A model generated the notes under the pieces. It had not been told where the DNA came from. It did no database searches and was given only the letters and a program-made list of their open reading frames with translations. A stretch of DNA of 64,000 nucleotides from Gemmatimonadales bacterium (lineage in GTDB: Bacteria > Gemmatimonadota > Gemmatimonadetes > Gemmatimonadales > GWC2-71-9): the NCBI GenBank assembly GCA_013812695.1, contig JACCSZ010000248.1, positions 1 to 64,000 of the forward strand. Reading direction: 5' to 3'. Position numbers and translations under genes: made by a program. Shown piece after piece: positions 46,520 to 55,750 of this stretch (position 1 is its first letter; every line of letters begins with the position of its first letter).

Positions 46520-47458
46520 CTAGGACCCGACAGCCACCGCGCTTCTCGCGGCCAGCGCGTCCAGATTTGCCCGGACCATGAACGACAGCACCTCGCGCGC
46601 CGACTCCTCGGAGAACACTCGAGCTTCCGGCAGCACCCGATCGAGGAGCGGTATCGGGCCGGCGCGCTGCCGAGCCAGGCGGGTGAGGTAGGTCGGTGCC
46701 GTCTCGGGGATGGCGTCGAGGTCATCGCGCCCGAGCACCAAGGTCCGAAAGTTCGTCCCATCCGGGGCGTCGGCGAACATCCGCCTCAACTTCCGCTCGA
46801 ACCGCGGATCGGCGACCACGAAGTACACCGTCGTGTCGCGCAGCCGGCGGGCCACTTCGGTGAAGAGGTCGGTGCACATGGTAATCACGATTTTCGGAAT
46901 GCCCAGGGTCGCCTCCAAGCGCTCCGCCGCGACTTTGTGAAACAGGGTGGTGACGAGGACGTCGGCTTGGCGGAGCGATGGGGGAAGCCTCGACTCCGCA
47001 CCCAGCGACGTGAGATCGACGGCGCTGGCTTCGATACCGTAGTCGCGCTCCAGCTCGGCGGGGATGGAGTGGAGCTGGTCGTCGTTGCACTCGAGGACCG
47101 CGGCACGGATGCGCAGGGTTTCCAACGAGCGTTGCAGCCGGTCGGGCACCGTTGACGCCCGCACCCCTCGCCGAAGTCCCTGCACCAGGATGTCCACCAT
47201 CCAGTCGGGGGGTGCGCCGTCGGCGCGCGTCGGGGCAGCTTGCGCAAGGAAGACCCCGGAACGGGGCCGCAGCTCCACCAAGCCCTCGACCTCGAGGATC
47301 CGGTATGCCGCCAGGATTACCCGTGGGTCGGCGCCGAGCTCGCGAGCGAGGAGGCGGACGCTGGGAAGCCGGCCGCGCTGCTGGTACACGCCCAGGTGCA
47401 GGCCGGTGAAGAGCCGTCCCCGCAGCAGATTGGCGATCTCGGTACGTCGCTGCAACAT
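46520..47458 (-). CDS. GntR-type regulator, tandem copy 1
   Basis: 312 residues. The N-terminal winged HTH (about 5-72) reads RGRLPSVRLLARELGADPRVILAAYRILEVEGLVELRPRSGVFL. The C-terminal ~220 residues do not match the usual FadR/UTRA effector domains; they have RRLRDTTVYFVVADPRFERKL and a VIxxM/D pattern like a periplasmic-binding fold. It shares architecture and many positions with the gene at 47492. A GAGGAGG ribosome site ends just upstream of ATG 47458. Confidence 0.78.
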   Translation of the reverse strand: MLQRRTEIANLLRGRLFTGLHLGVYQQRGRLPSVRLLARELGADPRVILAAYRILEVEGLVELRPRSGVFLAQAAPTRADGAPPDWMVDILVQGLRRGVRASTVPDRLQRSLETLRIRAAVLECNDDQLHSIPAELERDYGIEASAVDLTSLGAESRLPPSLRQADVLVTTLFHKVAAERLEATLGIPKIVITMCTDLFTEVARRLRDTTVYFVVADPRFERKLRRMFADAPDGTNFRTLVLGRDDLDAIPETAPTYLTRLARQRAGPIPLLDRVLPEARVFSEESAREVLSFMVRANLDALAARSAVAVGS

Positions 47459-47491
47459 CCTGCCTCCTCGATCTGCTCGGGCTCCGGTGAC

Positions 47492-48412
47492 CTACGTCGC
47501 CGTACCCAGTGCGGCCAGGTTTGTCCGGACCACGAAGGCGATGAGCTCCTGCGCCGTCTCCGGCAAGAACGCACGGACCTCCGGGATCAGTCGTCCCGGC
47601 ACCAGCCGTCCACCCAATCGACCCCTCGCGAGCCGGGTGATGAAGGTCGGTGCGTCCACGGGGATCCGATCGACATCGTTCCGCCCCACGACGAGCACGT
47701 GCAGGTTCTGGGCTCCCGGTGCCGATTCGTAGATCTTGTGCAGCTTGGCTTTGAATCGCGGGTCCGCAACCAGGAAGTACACCGCCCCCTCCTGCAGGCG
47801 TCGCGCGGCCTCGGCGAAGTAGTCCACCTGAAGCTTGGCGATGATGAGCGGCTTGCCGAGCAGGGTCGCCACGGGTTGTACCTCGATCACGTGAAACGGC
47901 GTCGACACCAGAACGTCCGCCTGCGCGACCTCCTGGGGCGGCGTCCCGTGGGCCATCAGCTCGAACGTGTCCACTCCGCTCGCGTCGAAGCCGTAGTCCT
48001 CGTGCAGCTCCCCGCACAGCGCGTTGATCTGATCGTGATTGCACTCGATGCACGCCGCCCGAAGGCGGACGGTCTCGAGCGCCTGACGGACGCGCTCCGG
48101 AAAGTCTCGAGCCGAGACGCCACGTCGCAGTCCATCGAGCAGCATGTTGACCATCCAATCCGCGGTCCGGCCCTGGAGCTGCGACCGGATGCCGTCCGTC
48201 GGAAGGAAGATCCCGGAACGGGCGCGCACTTCGACCAGGCGCTCGCGCTCCAGGTCCCTGTAGGCGGCCATCACCACCCGCGGATCCGCGTCCAGCTCCT
48301 GGGCGAGGTCGCGCACGCTCGGGAGTCGCTGGCCTCCCGACAGCGACCCCAAGTGGAGTCCACTGAACACCCGCTGCCGGATCAAATCGGTGATGTACTC
48401 TCGTTTGCCCAT
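47492..48412 (-). CDS. GntR-type regulator, tandem copy 2
   Basis: 306 residues, paralogous to the downstream neighbour throughout: GQRLPSVRDLAQELDADPRVVMAAY in the HTH, QALETVRLRAACIECNHDQINAL in the linker, and RRLQEGAVYFLVADPRFKAKL in the C-terminal domain. ATG 48412 is preceded by a GGAGG; ATG/GTG codons further upstream are less likely. A TATTAT-like box lies about 30 nt upstream. The pair is transcribed away from the AraC gene. Ligand and targets are unknown. Confidence 0.78.
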   Translation of the reverse strand: MGKREYITDLIRQRVFSGLHLGSLSGGQRLPSVRDLAQELDADPRVVMAAYRDLERERLVEVRARSGIFLPTDGIRSQLQGRTADWMVNMLLDGLRRGVSARDFPERVRQALETVRLRAACIECNHDQINALCGELHEDYGFDASGVDTFELMAHGTPPQEVAQADVLVSTPFHVIEVQPVATLLGKPLIIAKLQVDYFAEAARRLQEGAVYFLVADPRFKAKLHKIYESAPGAQNLHVLVVGRNDVDRIPVDAPTFITRLARGRLGGRLVPGRLIPEVRAFLPETAQELIAFVVRTNLAALGTAT

Positions 48413-48633
48413 CCCCTTGGACCTCCCCAGTCGGCAGGATAATAGTCGCGGGCGTGCCACCGACTAGTGATCGGGGTCACAGAGCGTGCACCAGTTGGCC
48501 GATGAATGGCCTCGCTGGTGGATCGATTACGGTGTCGCATGCTACAGTTGCCGTAAGTGAGTCGCTCTGCTGCATTGCCACTGCATCAGCACACCTTAGC
48601 TTGGGACCTGGAAGCTGAGAGGAGCACCGAGCT

Positions 48634-49503
48634 ATGACTGCGTTGGCCATCCGCCCCGCCGACGGGCGCCAGTTCAGCGTCGAGCGCTTCACCCCCGCGA
48701 TGCAATCCTGCCACTCTGCCGCATGTGGGACCAGTCTGTTCCAGCTGGTGTTCATCGAGGGCGGGCGGGGATGGTGCCGGATCGGCACCGAGATCGTCTG
48801 GGCGGCGTCGGGCGATCTCCTGGTCGTGACACCCGGTCAGCAGCACGACCCGTCGGGCCTGCACGATACGACCAACTGGGTGATCCGCTTCGGCGTCGGC
48901 GCGGTGGGGTACGCCCCCCGGCACGGGGAGGCCACGGCTCTCATCGCCGACGACCTGTTCCTCACCACGTTTCTCAGTCCGGAGTTGCGACCAGCGGGAA
49001 ACCGGTGCGCCGTACCGCTCGAGGATCGCCTGCGCTGGCTGGCTCGTCTGGCCAGCCTCGATCGCGAGCTTCACAGCCAAGCCCTGGGTTCGAATGCGGC
49101 TGCCCATGCGCTGCTGGAGCTCCTGCTCATCGACGTCGTGCGGGCGGTCCGTCCCCTGCTCGGCGCCGTCTCGCCCCAGAGCTGTCCGGTTCTGGTGAGC
49201 GTCTTCCGATTCATCGACCGGCGCTTCCGGTTCCCCATCGGGCTCGCGGACGTCGCCAAAGCGGTCGCCCGTTCTCCGTCCTACCTCACCGAGCTGGTGC
49301 GCCGGGAGACCGGCCGCACCGTCCTTCAGTGGATCATCGAACGCCGGATGGCCGAAGCCCGGCGGCTGCTCCTCGGTTCCGACGCGCGGGTGAAGGCCAT
49401 CGGACAGGCGATCGGGTACGATGACGCGGGCCACTTCATCCGGCTCTTCAGCCGCCACCACAGTCTCCCTCCCCAGCAGTGGCGTCTCGCCCGTCGAGGC
49501 TGA
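48634..49503 (+). CDS. AraC-family transcriptional regulator
   Basis: 289 residues. An N-terminal cupin-like sensor domain (about 20-110; FQLVFIEGGRGWCRIGTEIVWAASGD) is followed by two HTH motifs at the C-terminus (LADVAKAVARSPSYLTELVRRETG and VKAIGQAIGYDDAGHFIRLFSRHHSLPPQQWR). It is likely to activate the oxidoreductase or lipoprotein genes downstream, though no operator was identified. An AGAGGAG sequence lies ahead of ATG 48634. Divergent from the GntR pair. Confidence 0.85.
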   Translation: MTALAIRPADGRQFSVERFTPAMQSCHSAACGTSLFQLVFIEGGRGWCRIGTEIVWAASGDLLVVTPGQQHDPSGLHDTTNWVIRFGVGAVGYAPRHGEATALIADDLFLTTFLSPELRPAGNRCAVPLEDRLRWLARLASLDRELHSQALGSNAAAHALLELLLIDVVRAVRPLLGAVSPQSCPVLVSVFRFIDRRFRFPIGLADVAKAVARSPSYLTELVRRETGRTVLQWIIERRMAEARRLLLGSDARVKAIGQAIGYDDAGHFIRLFSRHHSLPPQQWRLARRG

Positions 49504-49607
49504 CCCCAACAGTCAAACCGCCATTGCCGGCGGTGAATCGTCCATTGCCCGTTCCCGTGCCGCCCGCCATCCTGACGAGGAAGACGTGTGTCCGTCACGG
49601 AGGTGGG

Positions 49608-50552
49608 ATGAAGGCGATCGTCATGACGAGGTTCGGCGGACCGGACGTGCTCCGCTGGGTGGAGCGAGCGGAGCCTCGGCCGCGCGCCCACGAGCTCCTG
49701 GTCCGGGTCGTCGCGACATCGGTGAACCTGGTGGACTGCAGCATCCGGCGGGGCGAGCAGGCCGTGGCGTTGCCGGCGATCATCGGGTACGACGTGTCCG
49801 GCGTCGTCGAGACCGTCGGCACGGAGGTGCAGGACTTCGTGCCGGGGGATGAGGTCTACTACATGGCGGAGATGTTCTCCAGCGACGGGAGCTACGCCGA
49901 GTATCACGTCGCCGCGGAGCGGATCGTGGCTCGCAAGCCCCGCAACCTCTCGCACGTCGAGGCCGCCGGCATCCCCCTCGCGGCGAGTTCCGCATGGGAA
50001 GCGCTGATCGTGCGGGCCGGCCTTCGCGCGGGCGAGACCGTATTGATCCTCGGGGCGAGCGACACCGCGCTGTTCGGCATTCAGATCGCCCGTGCCGCGG
50101 GTGCGCAGGTGTACGTGGTCTGCCCGCCCGAAGCGGCCGCGCTCGCCCGGCAGCTCGGCGCCAGCCGGACGATCGATCTCCACGAAGATTTGCTCGCCGT
50201 CGTGCAGATCGAGAGCGCCGACGCGGCCGTCGAGGTCGTGTTCGACACCATCGATGGCACGAACCTGCGCCGTATCATCCAGGCGATCAAGGCCCATGGC
50301 CGGATCGCGAGCACGGTGGCCGCAGGCACCGGACTGGAGCACGGGCTGGCGCGCAACATCACCCACCATTCGGTATCCGTCGAGGCCGATCGCGGCCGGC
50401 TGGACTCGATCTGCGCGCTGATCCAGCGGGGGCAGATCGTGCCCGTGATCGATTCGGTCCTGACGCTGCGGGACGCCGCCACCGCGCACCGCATGCTGGA
50501 AGTCGGCGGCGTATTCGGCAAGGTCATCCTCTGCTCCATGGCGGCCGCGTGA
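49608..50552 (+). CDS. Zinc-independent NADPH:quinone-oxidoreductase-like (MDR) protein
   Basis: 314 residues of the medium-chain dehydrogenase/reductase superfamily. N-terminal MKAIVMTRFGGPDVLRWVE, GYDVSGVVETVGTEVQDFVPGDEVY and nucleotide-binding motif LILGASDTALFGIQIARAAGA. No structural zinc cysteine lobe is present, so quinone-oxidoreductase type. A GGAGG precedes ATG 49608. It follows the AraC gene by about 100 bp and may be its target. Substrate unknown. Confidence 0.83.
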   Translation: MKAIVMTRFGGPDVLRWVERAEPRPRAHELLVRVVATSVNLVDCSIRRGEQAVALPAIIGYDVSGVVETVGTEVQDFVPGDEVYYMAEMFSSDGSYAEYHVAAERIVARKPRNLSHVEAAGIPLAASSAWEALIVRAGLRAGETVLILGASDTALFGIQIARAAGAQVYVVCPPEAAALARQLGASRTIDLHEDLLAVVQIESADAAVEVVFDTIDGTNLRRIIQAIKAHGRIASTVAAGTGLEHGLARNITHHSVSVEADRGRLDSICALIQRGQIVPVIDSVLTLRDAATAHRMLEVGGVFGKVILCSMAAA

Positions 50553-50795
50553 CGCCGCGCCGCTCCACACTTGATCTGTTGCTCGAAGTCAACTGCCTTG
50601 TGGTACCGGCCACCCGCTGTCGGCTTGCATCGCGAAATCGCCCCATCCGCACGGCAAATCGCCTATTGGTCGCCGGATCCAGAATCGCCATCCTGGGACA
50701 CGGCTCACCGGACCAGCGGTCGGGAACGACCGACCGCGGCAGACCACGGCATTTCCTTCCCGGCGCCCCATCTCTGACCGAAGACGGAGTCATTC

Positions 50796-51965
50796 ATGCG
50801 CAGACTGCTCAACCAGGGCGCGGCGTTCGCCAGCGCGGCCCTTGTCCTGGCGCTGGGCGCCTGCTCCGAACGGTCGAGTGTCACCGAGCCAGATCCGGCA
50901 GGCGCCCTTGCCCGCAAGGGCGCCTCCAGACCGGGGGCGGTGTACGTCCAGACCAACACGGCGGGGTCGAATCATGTCGTCGCCTACGGCCGCGCAGCGG
51001 ATGGCACCCTCAAGCGGAGCGGTACCTTCCGCACCGGCGGGCGGGGGACCGGCGACCCCCGGCTTCCGTCCCAGGGCTCGGTCATCCTCAGCGATGACGA
51101 CCGGTGGCTCCTAGTCGCGAACGTCGGCAGCAGCGAGATCTCGGTCTTCGCCGTGGGCGGCGACGGACTCTCGCTCACCGACAAGGTCCCCTCCGGCGGC
51201 CAGATGCCCTTCAGCCTGACCCTTCGGGGCACTCTGCTCTACGTGCTCAACGCCGGCGGCCGAGCCGGCGGGACGGACAACATCACCGCCTTCACCCTGA
51301 GCGCGGCGGGCCAACTCTCGCCGCTCCCGGGCTCCACCCGCCCCCTGAGCGCCGCCAACACCGACCCCGCCCAGGTCCAGTTCAGCCCGGACGGCGGGAC
51401 CCTCGTCGTCACCGAGAAGGCCACCGACCGGATCGACACCTACGCCGTCGGAGCCGACGGCCTGGCCAGCGGGCCGACGGTGGACGACGCCAACGGCGAC
51501 ACGCCATTCGGCTTTGCGTTCACCACCACCGGGTACTTCGTGGTCACCGAGGCCTTCGACAAGGCCGTGGGCCAGGCGGCCGCCTCCTCCTACCGGCTCT
51601 CCGGCGCGACCGGGATCGCGGTGGTGAGCGGCACGGTGCGGAACGGCGAGAGCGACGTGTGCTGGGCGGTGATCACCCAGGACGATCGCTACGCCTACAT
51701 CACGAACTTCGGCAGTGGAACGCTCTCGAGCTACGGCATCGGCGGCGACGGCACCCTCACGCTGATCGACGCGGTGGCGGCCCGGACCAGCGCGGCGCTG
51801 GGCCCGCGCGACCAGGACCTGAGCGCCGACGGCCGGTACCTCTACGTCATCGACGTCGGCACGCAGCGGGTGAGCGGCTACGAGATCGGGAGCGATGGGA
51901 GCCTTGCAGCCGTCGCTGAGGTGGGCGGACTCCCGCCCACGATCGCGGGGATGGCCGCGCGCTGA
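50796..51965 (+). CDS. Beta-propeller (6-phosphogluconolactonase-like) lipoprotein
   Basis: 389 residues with a signal ending in LGAC (Cys23). The mature part is a beta-propeller of the lactonase family, with repeated VVAYGRAADGTLKRSG, ISVFAVGGDGLSLTDKV, FTLSAAGQLSPLPGS and YGIGGDGTLTLID units. Such secreted propellers are usually of unknown substrate; the intracellular Pgl role is excluded by the lipoprotein signal. A GGAG ribosome site precedes ATG 50796. First gene of a run of four exported proteins. Confidence 0.8.
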   Translation: MRRLLNQGAAFASAALVLALGACSERSSVTEPDPAGALARKGASRPGAVYVQTNTAGSNHVVAYGRAADGTLKRSGTFRTGGRGTGDPRLPSQGSVILSDDDRWLLVANVGSSEISVFAVGGDGLSLTDKVPSGGQMPFSLTLRGTLLYVLNAGGRAGGTDNITAFTLSAAGQLSPLPGSTRPLSAANTDPAQVQFSPDGGTLVVTEKATDRIDTYAVGADGLASGPTVDDANGDTPFGFAFTTTGYFVVTEAFDKAVGQAAASSYRLSGATGIAVVSGTVRNGESDVCWAVITQDDRYAYITNFGSGTLSSYGIGGDGTLTLIDAVAARTSAALGPRDQDLSADGRYLYVIDVGTQRVSGYEIGSDGSLAAVAEVGGLPPTIAGMAAR

Positions 51966-52003
51966 CGGGACACGCACAATCAGTCATACGAGGAGCCACC
52001 ATC

Positions 52004-53185
52004 ATGCGGACGAGCTGGAGTTTGCTGCTGACGATCGGCCTGGGAGCCGCTGCAGGCGCCTGTGGCGATGACGCGCCGAACCCCAATGATCCTAGCCGGC
52101 CTGGGCCGCGGCTGCCCAACAACATGGCCAGCGTCATCAGCCTGGACACGGCGGCCGCCACCGCGGTGCTGCCACTGTATCGCGGGGAGGACCTCAATGG
52201 CGGCGCGGTGTATTTCGTCATCACCGAGTCAAACAACATAGACGAGTCGGTGCGCCTGGGACTGAACTGGGCGCCCAAGATCGTTCACGCGGCTCAAACC
52301 AAGGCCGTGCAGCGGGCCACCGAGGTGAGTGGCGGCGGAGGCAACCCCAACGACTTTCCGGCTGTCCGGTTTTCGGGCAACGTCGACTTCGGCCCGACCC
52401 GCAACCTGGTGCCGGGCCCCGATCTCTTCCCGCTGGACCCGAGCACCACACCCGGGTCGGTCGGCGACGCGGACTACAGCCCGGTCTTCACCCTCGACGA
52501 TCCGAGCGCGGATTCCACCGCGACGATCGTGTACAACGCGCCTCACCTCGCGAACAGCACCGGGGTGCACGACCGGGTGATCAGTATCGACAGCGCCGGG
52601 ATGCAGGTGACGCTCCAGTTGACCAAGGGCTTCTACGAGGGGTTCGGCATTCTCTACTTGAGCACCGAGACGTCCCATGATGACGTGGCGGCGCTGGAGA
52701 TAGGGACGTTCGCGCCCAACCTCAACGAGGCGCCATTCCCGGGAGACGACAAGCCGTTTCGCTCGGCCCGTGAGGCGATTATCCCCATCGTCAACGGCCC
52801 TACGGGAATCGATAATCCGAGCCGCCAGGGACTTCAGTCCGCCGTCCTCGGCGAGGGCGACCCGCTCAACATCTTCCAGGAGCAGGCCGGGTGCGATGAA
52901 CCGGACGATCCCGCCATCTTCTGCGATGCCGTCCTCTATAGCCCGCTCTGGGATGTGCACCCGGTGGTGTGGACGCAAGCCGCGATCGACGCGGGTATTC
53001 GGGACCGGATCACTTCGGACAAGCGGGAGGTCATCGCCCCGCTCAACATCATCGATCTGCTGGCCGACGGCTGGCTAGAGCCGGGTGCACCCGGTGGTGC
53101 CCGCAATTCGACGCTGGGCGGCCTCCCGGCGGCCGGCATCATCGTCAACTGCCCGATCATCTTCGTCGCGGAAGACTCCCGATGA
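52004..53185 (+). CDS. Lipoprotein of unknown function
   Basis: 393 residues; signal ends in AGAC (Cys20). I do not recognise the fold. Features include GAVYFVITESNNIDESVRLGLNWAPKI, a central segment with FYEGFGILYLSTETSHDDVA and PAIFCDAVLYSPLWDVHPVVW, and two cysteines near 295 and 305 (GCDEPDD, IFCDAV). A GAGGAG lies ahead of ATG 52004. It lies between the beta-propeller and two ferritin-like genes, suggesting a shared envelope function. Confidence 0.6.
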   Translation: MRTSWSLLLTIGLGAAAGACGDDAPNPNDPSRPGPRLPNNMASVISLDTAAATAVLPLYRGEDLNGGAVYFVITESNNIDESVRLGLNWAPKIVHAAQTKAVQRATEVSGGGGNPNDFPAVRFSGNVDFGPTRNLVPGPDLFPLDPSTTPGSVGDADYSPVFTLDDPSADSTATIVYNAPHLANSTGVHDRVISIDSAGMQVTLQLTKGFYEGFGILYLSTETSHDDVAALEIGTFAPNLNEAPFPGDDKPFRSAREAIIPIVNGPTGIDNPSRQGLQSAVLGEGDPLNIFQEQAGCDEPDDPAIFCDAVLYSPLWDVHPVVWTQAAIDAGIRDRITSDKREVIAPLNIIDLLADGWLEPGAPGGARNSTLGGLPAAGIIVNCPIIFVAEDSR

Positions 53186-53254
53186 CGATCGACGCCGCAG
53201 AGTCGAGCCCGCATCAGACGATGCGGGCGATACCGCGCAACCGGAGTGATCATC

Positions 53255-53986
53255 ATGGATGCTGACGTAACCAAGAGCATCACGCTCTCGAATATCCGGC
53301 AGTTGTGGGAGCCAGGCACCCGCCGGGAGTTCCTACGAGTGGCGGCTCTCGGCGGCAGCGCGGTCCTGCTGCCCGCCATGTTCGCGGCCTGCGGCGACGA
53401 CGACGGCGGCCCCATGGAGCCGCCCCCGCCGGATGCCGTCGTCCTCGACTTGAGCAGCGATGCCGGGGTGCTCAATTACGCCTACGCGCTCGAGCAGCTC
53501 GAGGCGGCGTTCTACACCCAGGTGATCCAGGCGTTCTACGCCGGGATCACGCCTGAGGAGCAGCAGGTTCTGACCGATATCGGGGGCCACGAAGTGATCC
53601 ACCGCGACTTCCTGGCGGCGACGCTCGGGGGCGCCAGGATCCCGGACCTGATGGTCGACTTCGCCGGCGGAAACGTGGATTTCACCAGCCGGTTCAGCGT
53701 GCTCAGCACCGCGAAGATATTCGAGGACGGCGGGGTGGCGGCCTACAACGGCGCCGGGAGGCTGCTGACGGACCTGAACAACCTGCTCGTCGCCGGGAAG
53801 ATCGTGTCGGTCGAGGCGCGTCATGCCGCCGCGATCCGTGATCTCCTCAGGCCGGGGACCAGAGACTTCGCGGGCGACGACGTGGTGGATCCCTCGGGGC
53901 TCGATCAGGCGTTCGAGCCCGGCTTCGTGCTCCAGGACTCGGGGCTCGGACAGTTCATCATCACGCCCATCGAGATCGTTTCCTGA
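53255..53986 (+). CDS. Tat-exported ferritin-like lipoprotein, copy 1
   Basis: 243 residues. A twin-arginine signal (TRREFLRVAA at 22-31) ends in a lipobox at Cys46 (FAAC), then an acidic linker. The ferritin-like four-helix core has EQLEAAFY, GGHEVIHRDFL, the acidic KIFEDGGVAAY and SVEARHAA, a Glu/His spacing suited to a di-metal site. GTG 53246 is an alternative start; ATG 53255 is better spaced from CGGAG. This family is associated with desiccation-related proteins, but activity is unknown. Confidence 0.75.
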   Translation: MDADVTKSITLSNIRQLWEPGTRREFLRVAALGGSAVLLPAMFAACGDDDGGPMEPPPPDAVVLDLSSDAGVLNYAYALEQLEAAFYTQVIQAFYAGITPEEQQVLTDIGGHEVIHRDFLAATLGGARIPDLMVDFAGGNVDFTSRFSVLSTAKIFEDGGVAAYNGAGRLLTDLNNLLVAGKIVSVEARHAAAIRDLLRPGTRDFAGDDVVDPSGLDQAFEPGFVLQDSGLGQFIITPIEIVS

Positions 53987-54010
53987 CCTCTGTCCCTGGA
54001 GACACGCACC

Positions 54011-54799
54011 ATGGACCAGAACCACCCGACCATCGAGAAGATCGAGCCCGGCGTCCTGGCGCGGAACGTCTCCCGCCGCGGCGCCATTCGAGAGGGAGTG
54101 GGCGCGGGCTCCGCGGTCGTTGCCGGCCTCGCGCTGGCGTCGCTGCCGGTGGGACTCGCGTCGTTCGCCCGCAAGGCCTACGCACAGGCTCCCGCCCCTT
54201 CCATCGTGGACGTGCTCAACTTCGCGCTCACCCTGGAGTACCTCGAGGACGAGTTTTATCGCACGGGGCTTGCCGCCGCCGTCGCGGCGACGCTCTCCGC
54301 CCCCGAGCTGACCACGATCCAGCAGGTGAGCAAGCACGAGACCGCCCATGTGCGGTTTCTGACAGCCGCCATTCCCGCGTTCGGAGGGACGCCGGTCACC
54401 AAGCCGACCTTCGACTTCACGGCGGGGGGTGCCTTCGCCGACGTCTTTTCCAACCGGGTCACCTTCCTCGCCCTGGCCCAGACGTTCGAGGATACCGGGG
54501 TACGCGCGTACAAGGGGCAGGCGGGCAACGTCGCCTCCAACGACGGGGTGTTGACCGCGGCGCTCCAGATCCACTCCGTGGAGGCTCGCCACGCGTCGCA
54601 GATCCGGCGCCTCCGCGGCCAGAAGGGCTGGATCACCAACAATGAGCGGGGCGATCTCCCGCCGCAGTCGCAGGCCACCTATGACGGCGAGGAAACCGTC
54701 AACGGCGGGATCGGCAGCCCGGCGGTTACGGAGGCGTTCGACGAGCCGCTGACGATGGAGCAGGTGCTGGCGATCGCCGGGCCGTTTATCGCCGGCTGA
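54011..54799 (+). CDS. Tat-exported ferritin-like protein, copy 2
   Basis: 262 residues. A twin-arginine motif (SRRGAIRE at 21-28) and hydrophobic region precede an AYAQA signal-peptidase-like site near 57-60. The ferritin-like core has EYLEDEFYRTG, SKHETAHVRFL, AQTFEDTGVRAYKG and SVEARHASQI, matching copy 1 in order and in ligand spacing. It follows copy 1 by 24 bp. Pairing suggests a heteromeric or division-of-labour arrangement. Confidence 0.75.
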   Translation: MDQNHPTIEKIEPGVLARNVSRRGAIREGVGAGSAVVAGLALASLPVGLASFARKAYAQAPAPSIVDVLNFALTLEYLEDEFYRTGLAAAVAATLSAPELTTIQQVSKHETAHVRFLTAAIPAFGGTPVTKPTFDFTAGGAFADVFSNRVTFLALAQTFEDTGVRAYKGQAGNVASNDGVLTAALQIHSVEARHASQIRRLRGQKGWITNNERGDLPPQSQATYDGEETVNGGIGSPAVTEAFDEPLTMEQVLAIAGPFIAG

Positions 54800-55155
54800 C
54801 GGGGCGAGCATGTGGGCGCCTGACTCTGGTGCGGCGATAGCACCAGCCCGACAGTCAGCGCGGCGAACGCCGCGCCCGCCGCCCGTTGGCCCGCGGCGAC
54901 GGTTGGCCTCGGTGAACGTAACGTGAGGTGGGGCACCGCCGGAAAGCGCTCCACGGTGCGATGCTGAGGCCGCGTCGCAGCACACCGAGGCGCAGCCCGA
55001 CGGAGCAGTCGGCCAGTCCCGGCTATGTACACCGGCAGCCTGGATCGCATCATGAACGATGCACGTCTCACTCTGCCGCCGGCAGCAACACTCTCCGCCT
55101 GTAGCGATAACTGACCGGGCCCGGAGGTGCACGCCCTTGAGAAGCTCGAGCGAGT
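54800..55155. other. Intergenic region between ferritin-like and DUF417 genes
   Basis: No gene is supported in these ~350 nt. A short hairpin TGGTGC-N7-GCACCA lies at 54827-54845 and a strong one (GCGCGGCG-AA-CGCCGCGC) at 54858-54875; neither has a T-tract. They may end the lipoprotein/ferritin transcript. Confidence 0.5.
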
Positions 55156-55680
55156 TTGCCGAGGAGGTCTAGCGTATGGCCCCGGCCATCGAATCCAGCC
55201 GTGTGGCGCAGGAGTCAGCCGCTGGCATGGCTCGAGGCCAGCGGCGCAATCGTACTTCGGTACGGTCTCGTCGTGGTCCTGCTCTGGGTCGGCGGCTTGA
55301 AGTTCACGGTCTACGAGGCGGAGGGCGTGTATACGCATGCCTCCAACAGTCCGATCCTCTCGTGGGCCTACGAGCTGCTGAGCGTGAGAGGAGTCTCGAT
55401 GCTGTTGGGACTGGTCGAGATCCTTCTGGCGATTCTCATCGCGACCCGCCCGGTCCTGCCGAAGATCTCCGCCATCGGGAGCCTGGGAGCGATCGTCATG
55501 TTCGTGATCACCCTGACCCTCCTCCTGACCACGCCCGGAGTCTGGCAACCGGAGTATAGATTCCCCGCGCTCTCCCCGATGCCGGGTCAGTTCCTGGCAA
55601 AGGACCTGGTACTGCTGGGGGCCGCGATGTGGACGGCGGGGGAAGCCCTGCGAGCGGCGAGGATGCGAGAATCGGGGTGA
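55156..55680 (+). CDS. DUF417 membrane protein, copy 1, with apparent 5' frameshift
   Basis: The 174-codon frame encodes a DUF417 (YkgB-like) inner-membrane protein: IVLRYGLVVVLLWVGGLKFTVYEAEGVYTHASNSPILSW, then about three more helices with LLTTPGVWQP and GQFLAKDLVLLGAAMWTAGEAL. The annotated frame has only a weak TTG (55156) or GTG (55201) start. A strong GAGGAGG site with ATG 55176 lies in another frame. If that ATG is the true start, a single-base shift near 55215-55245 would join it to the body and give an N-terminus like copy 2. Function of the family is unknown. Confidence 0.75.
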   Translation: MPRRSSVWPRPSNPAVWRRSQPLAWLEASGAIVLRYGLVVVLLWVGGLKFTVYEAEGVYTHASNSPILSWAYELLSVRGVSMLLGLVEILLAILIATRPVLPKISAIGSLGAIVMFVITLTLLLTTPGVWQPEYRFPALSPMPGQFLAKDLVLLGAAMWTAGEALRAARMRESG

Positions 55681-55750
55681 CGCAGCGCCCAGCACGCGAC
55701 GCGAGACCTGAAGCAGAACGTCGTTCACCATCGACAAGGGAGACGGGAAC

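Noticed and set aside
55176..55559. A separate 127-residue protein starting at ATG 55176
   Set aside because: It has a good ribosome site but no conserved domain after the first ~15 codons; the conserved membrane protein is in another frame, so a frameshift is more likely.
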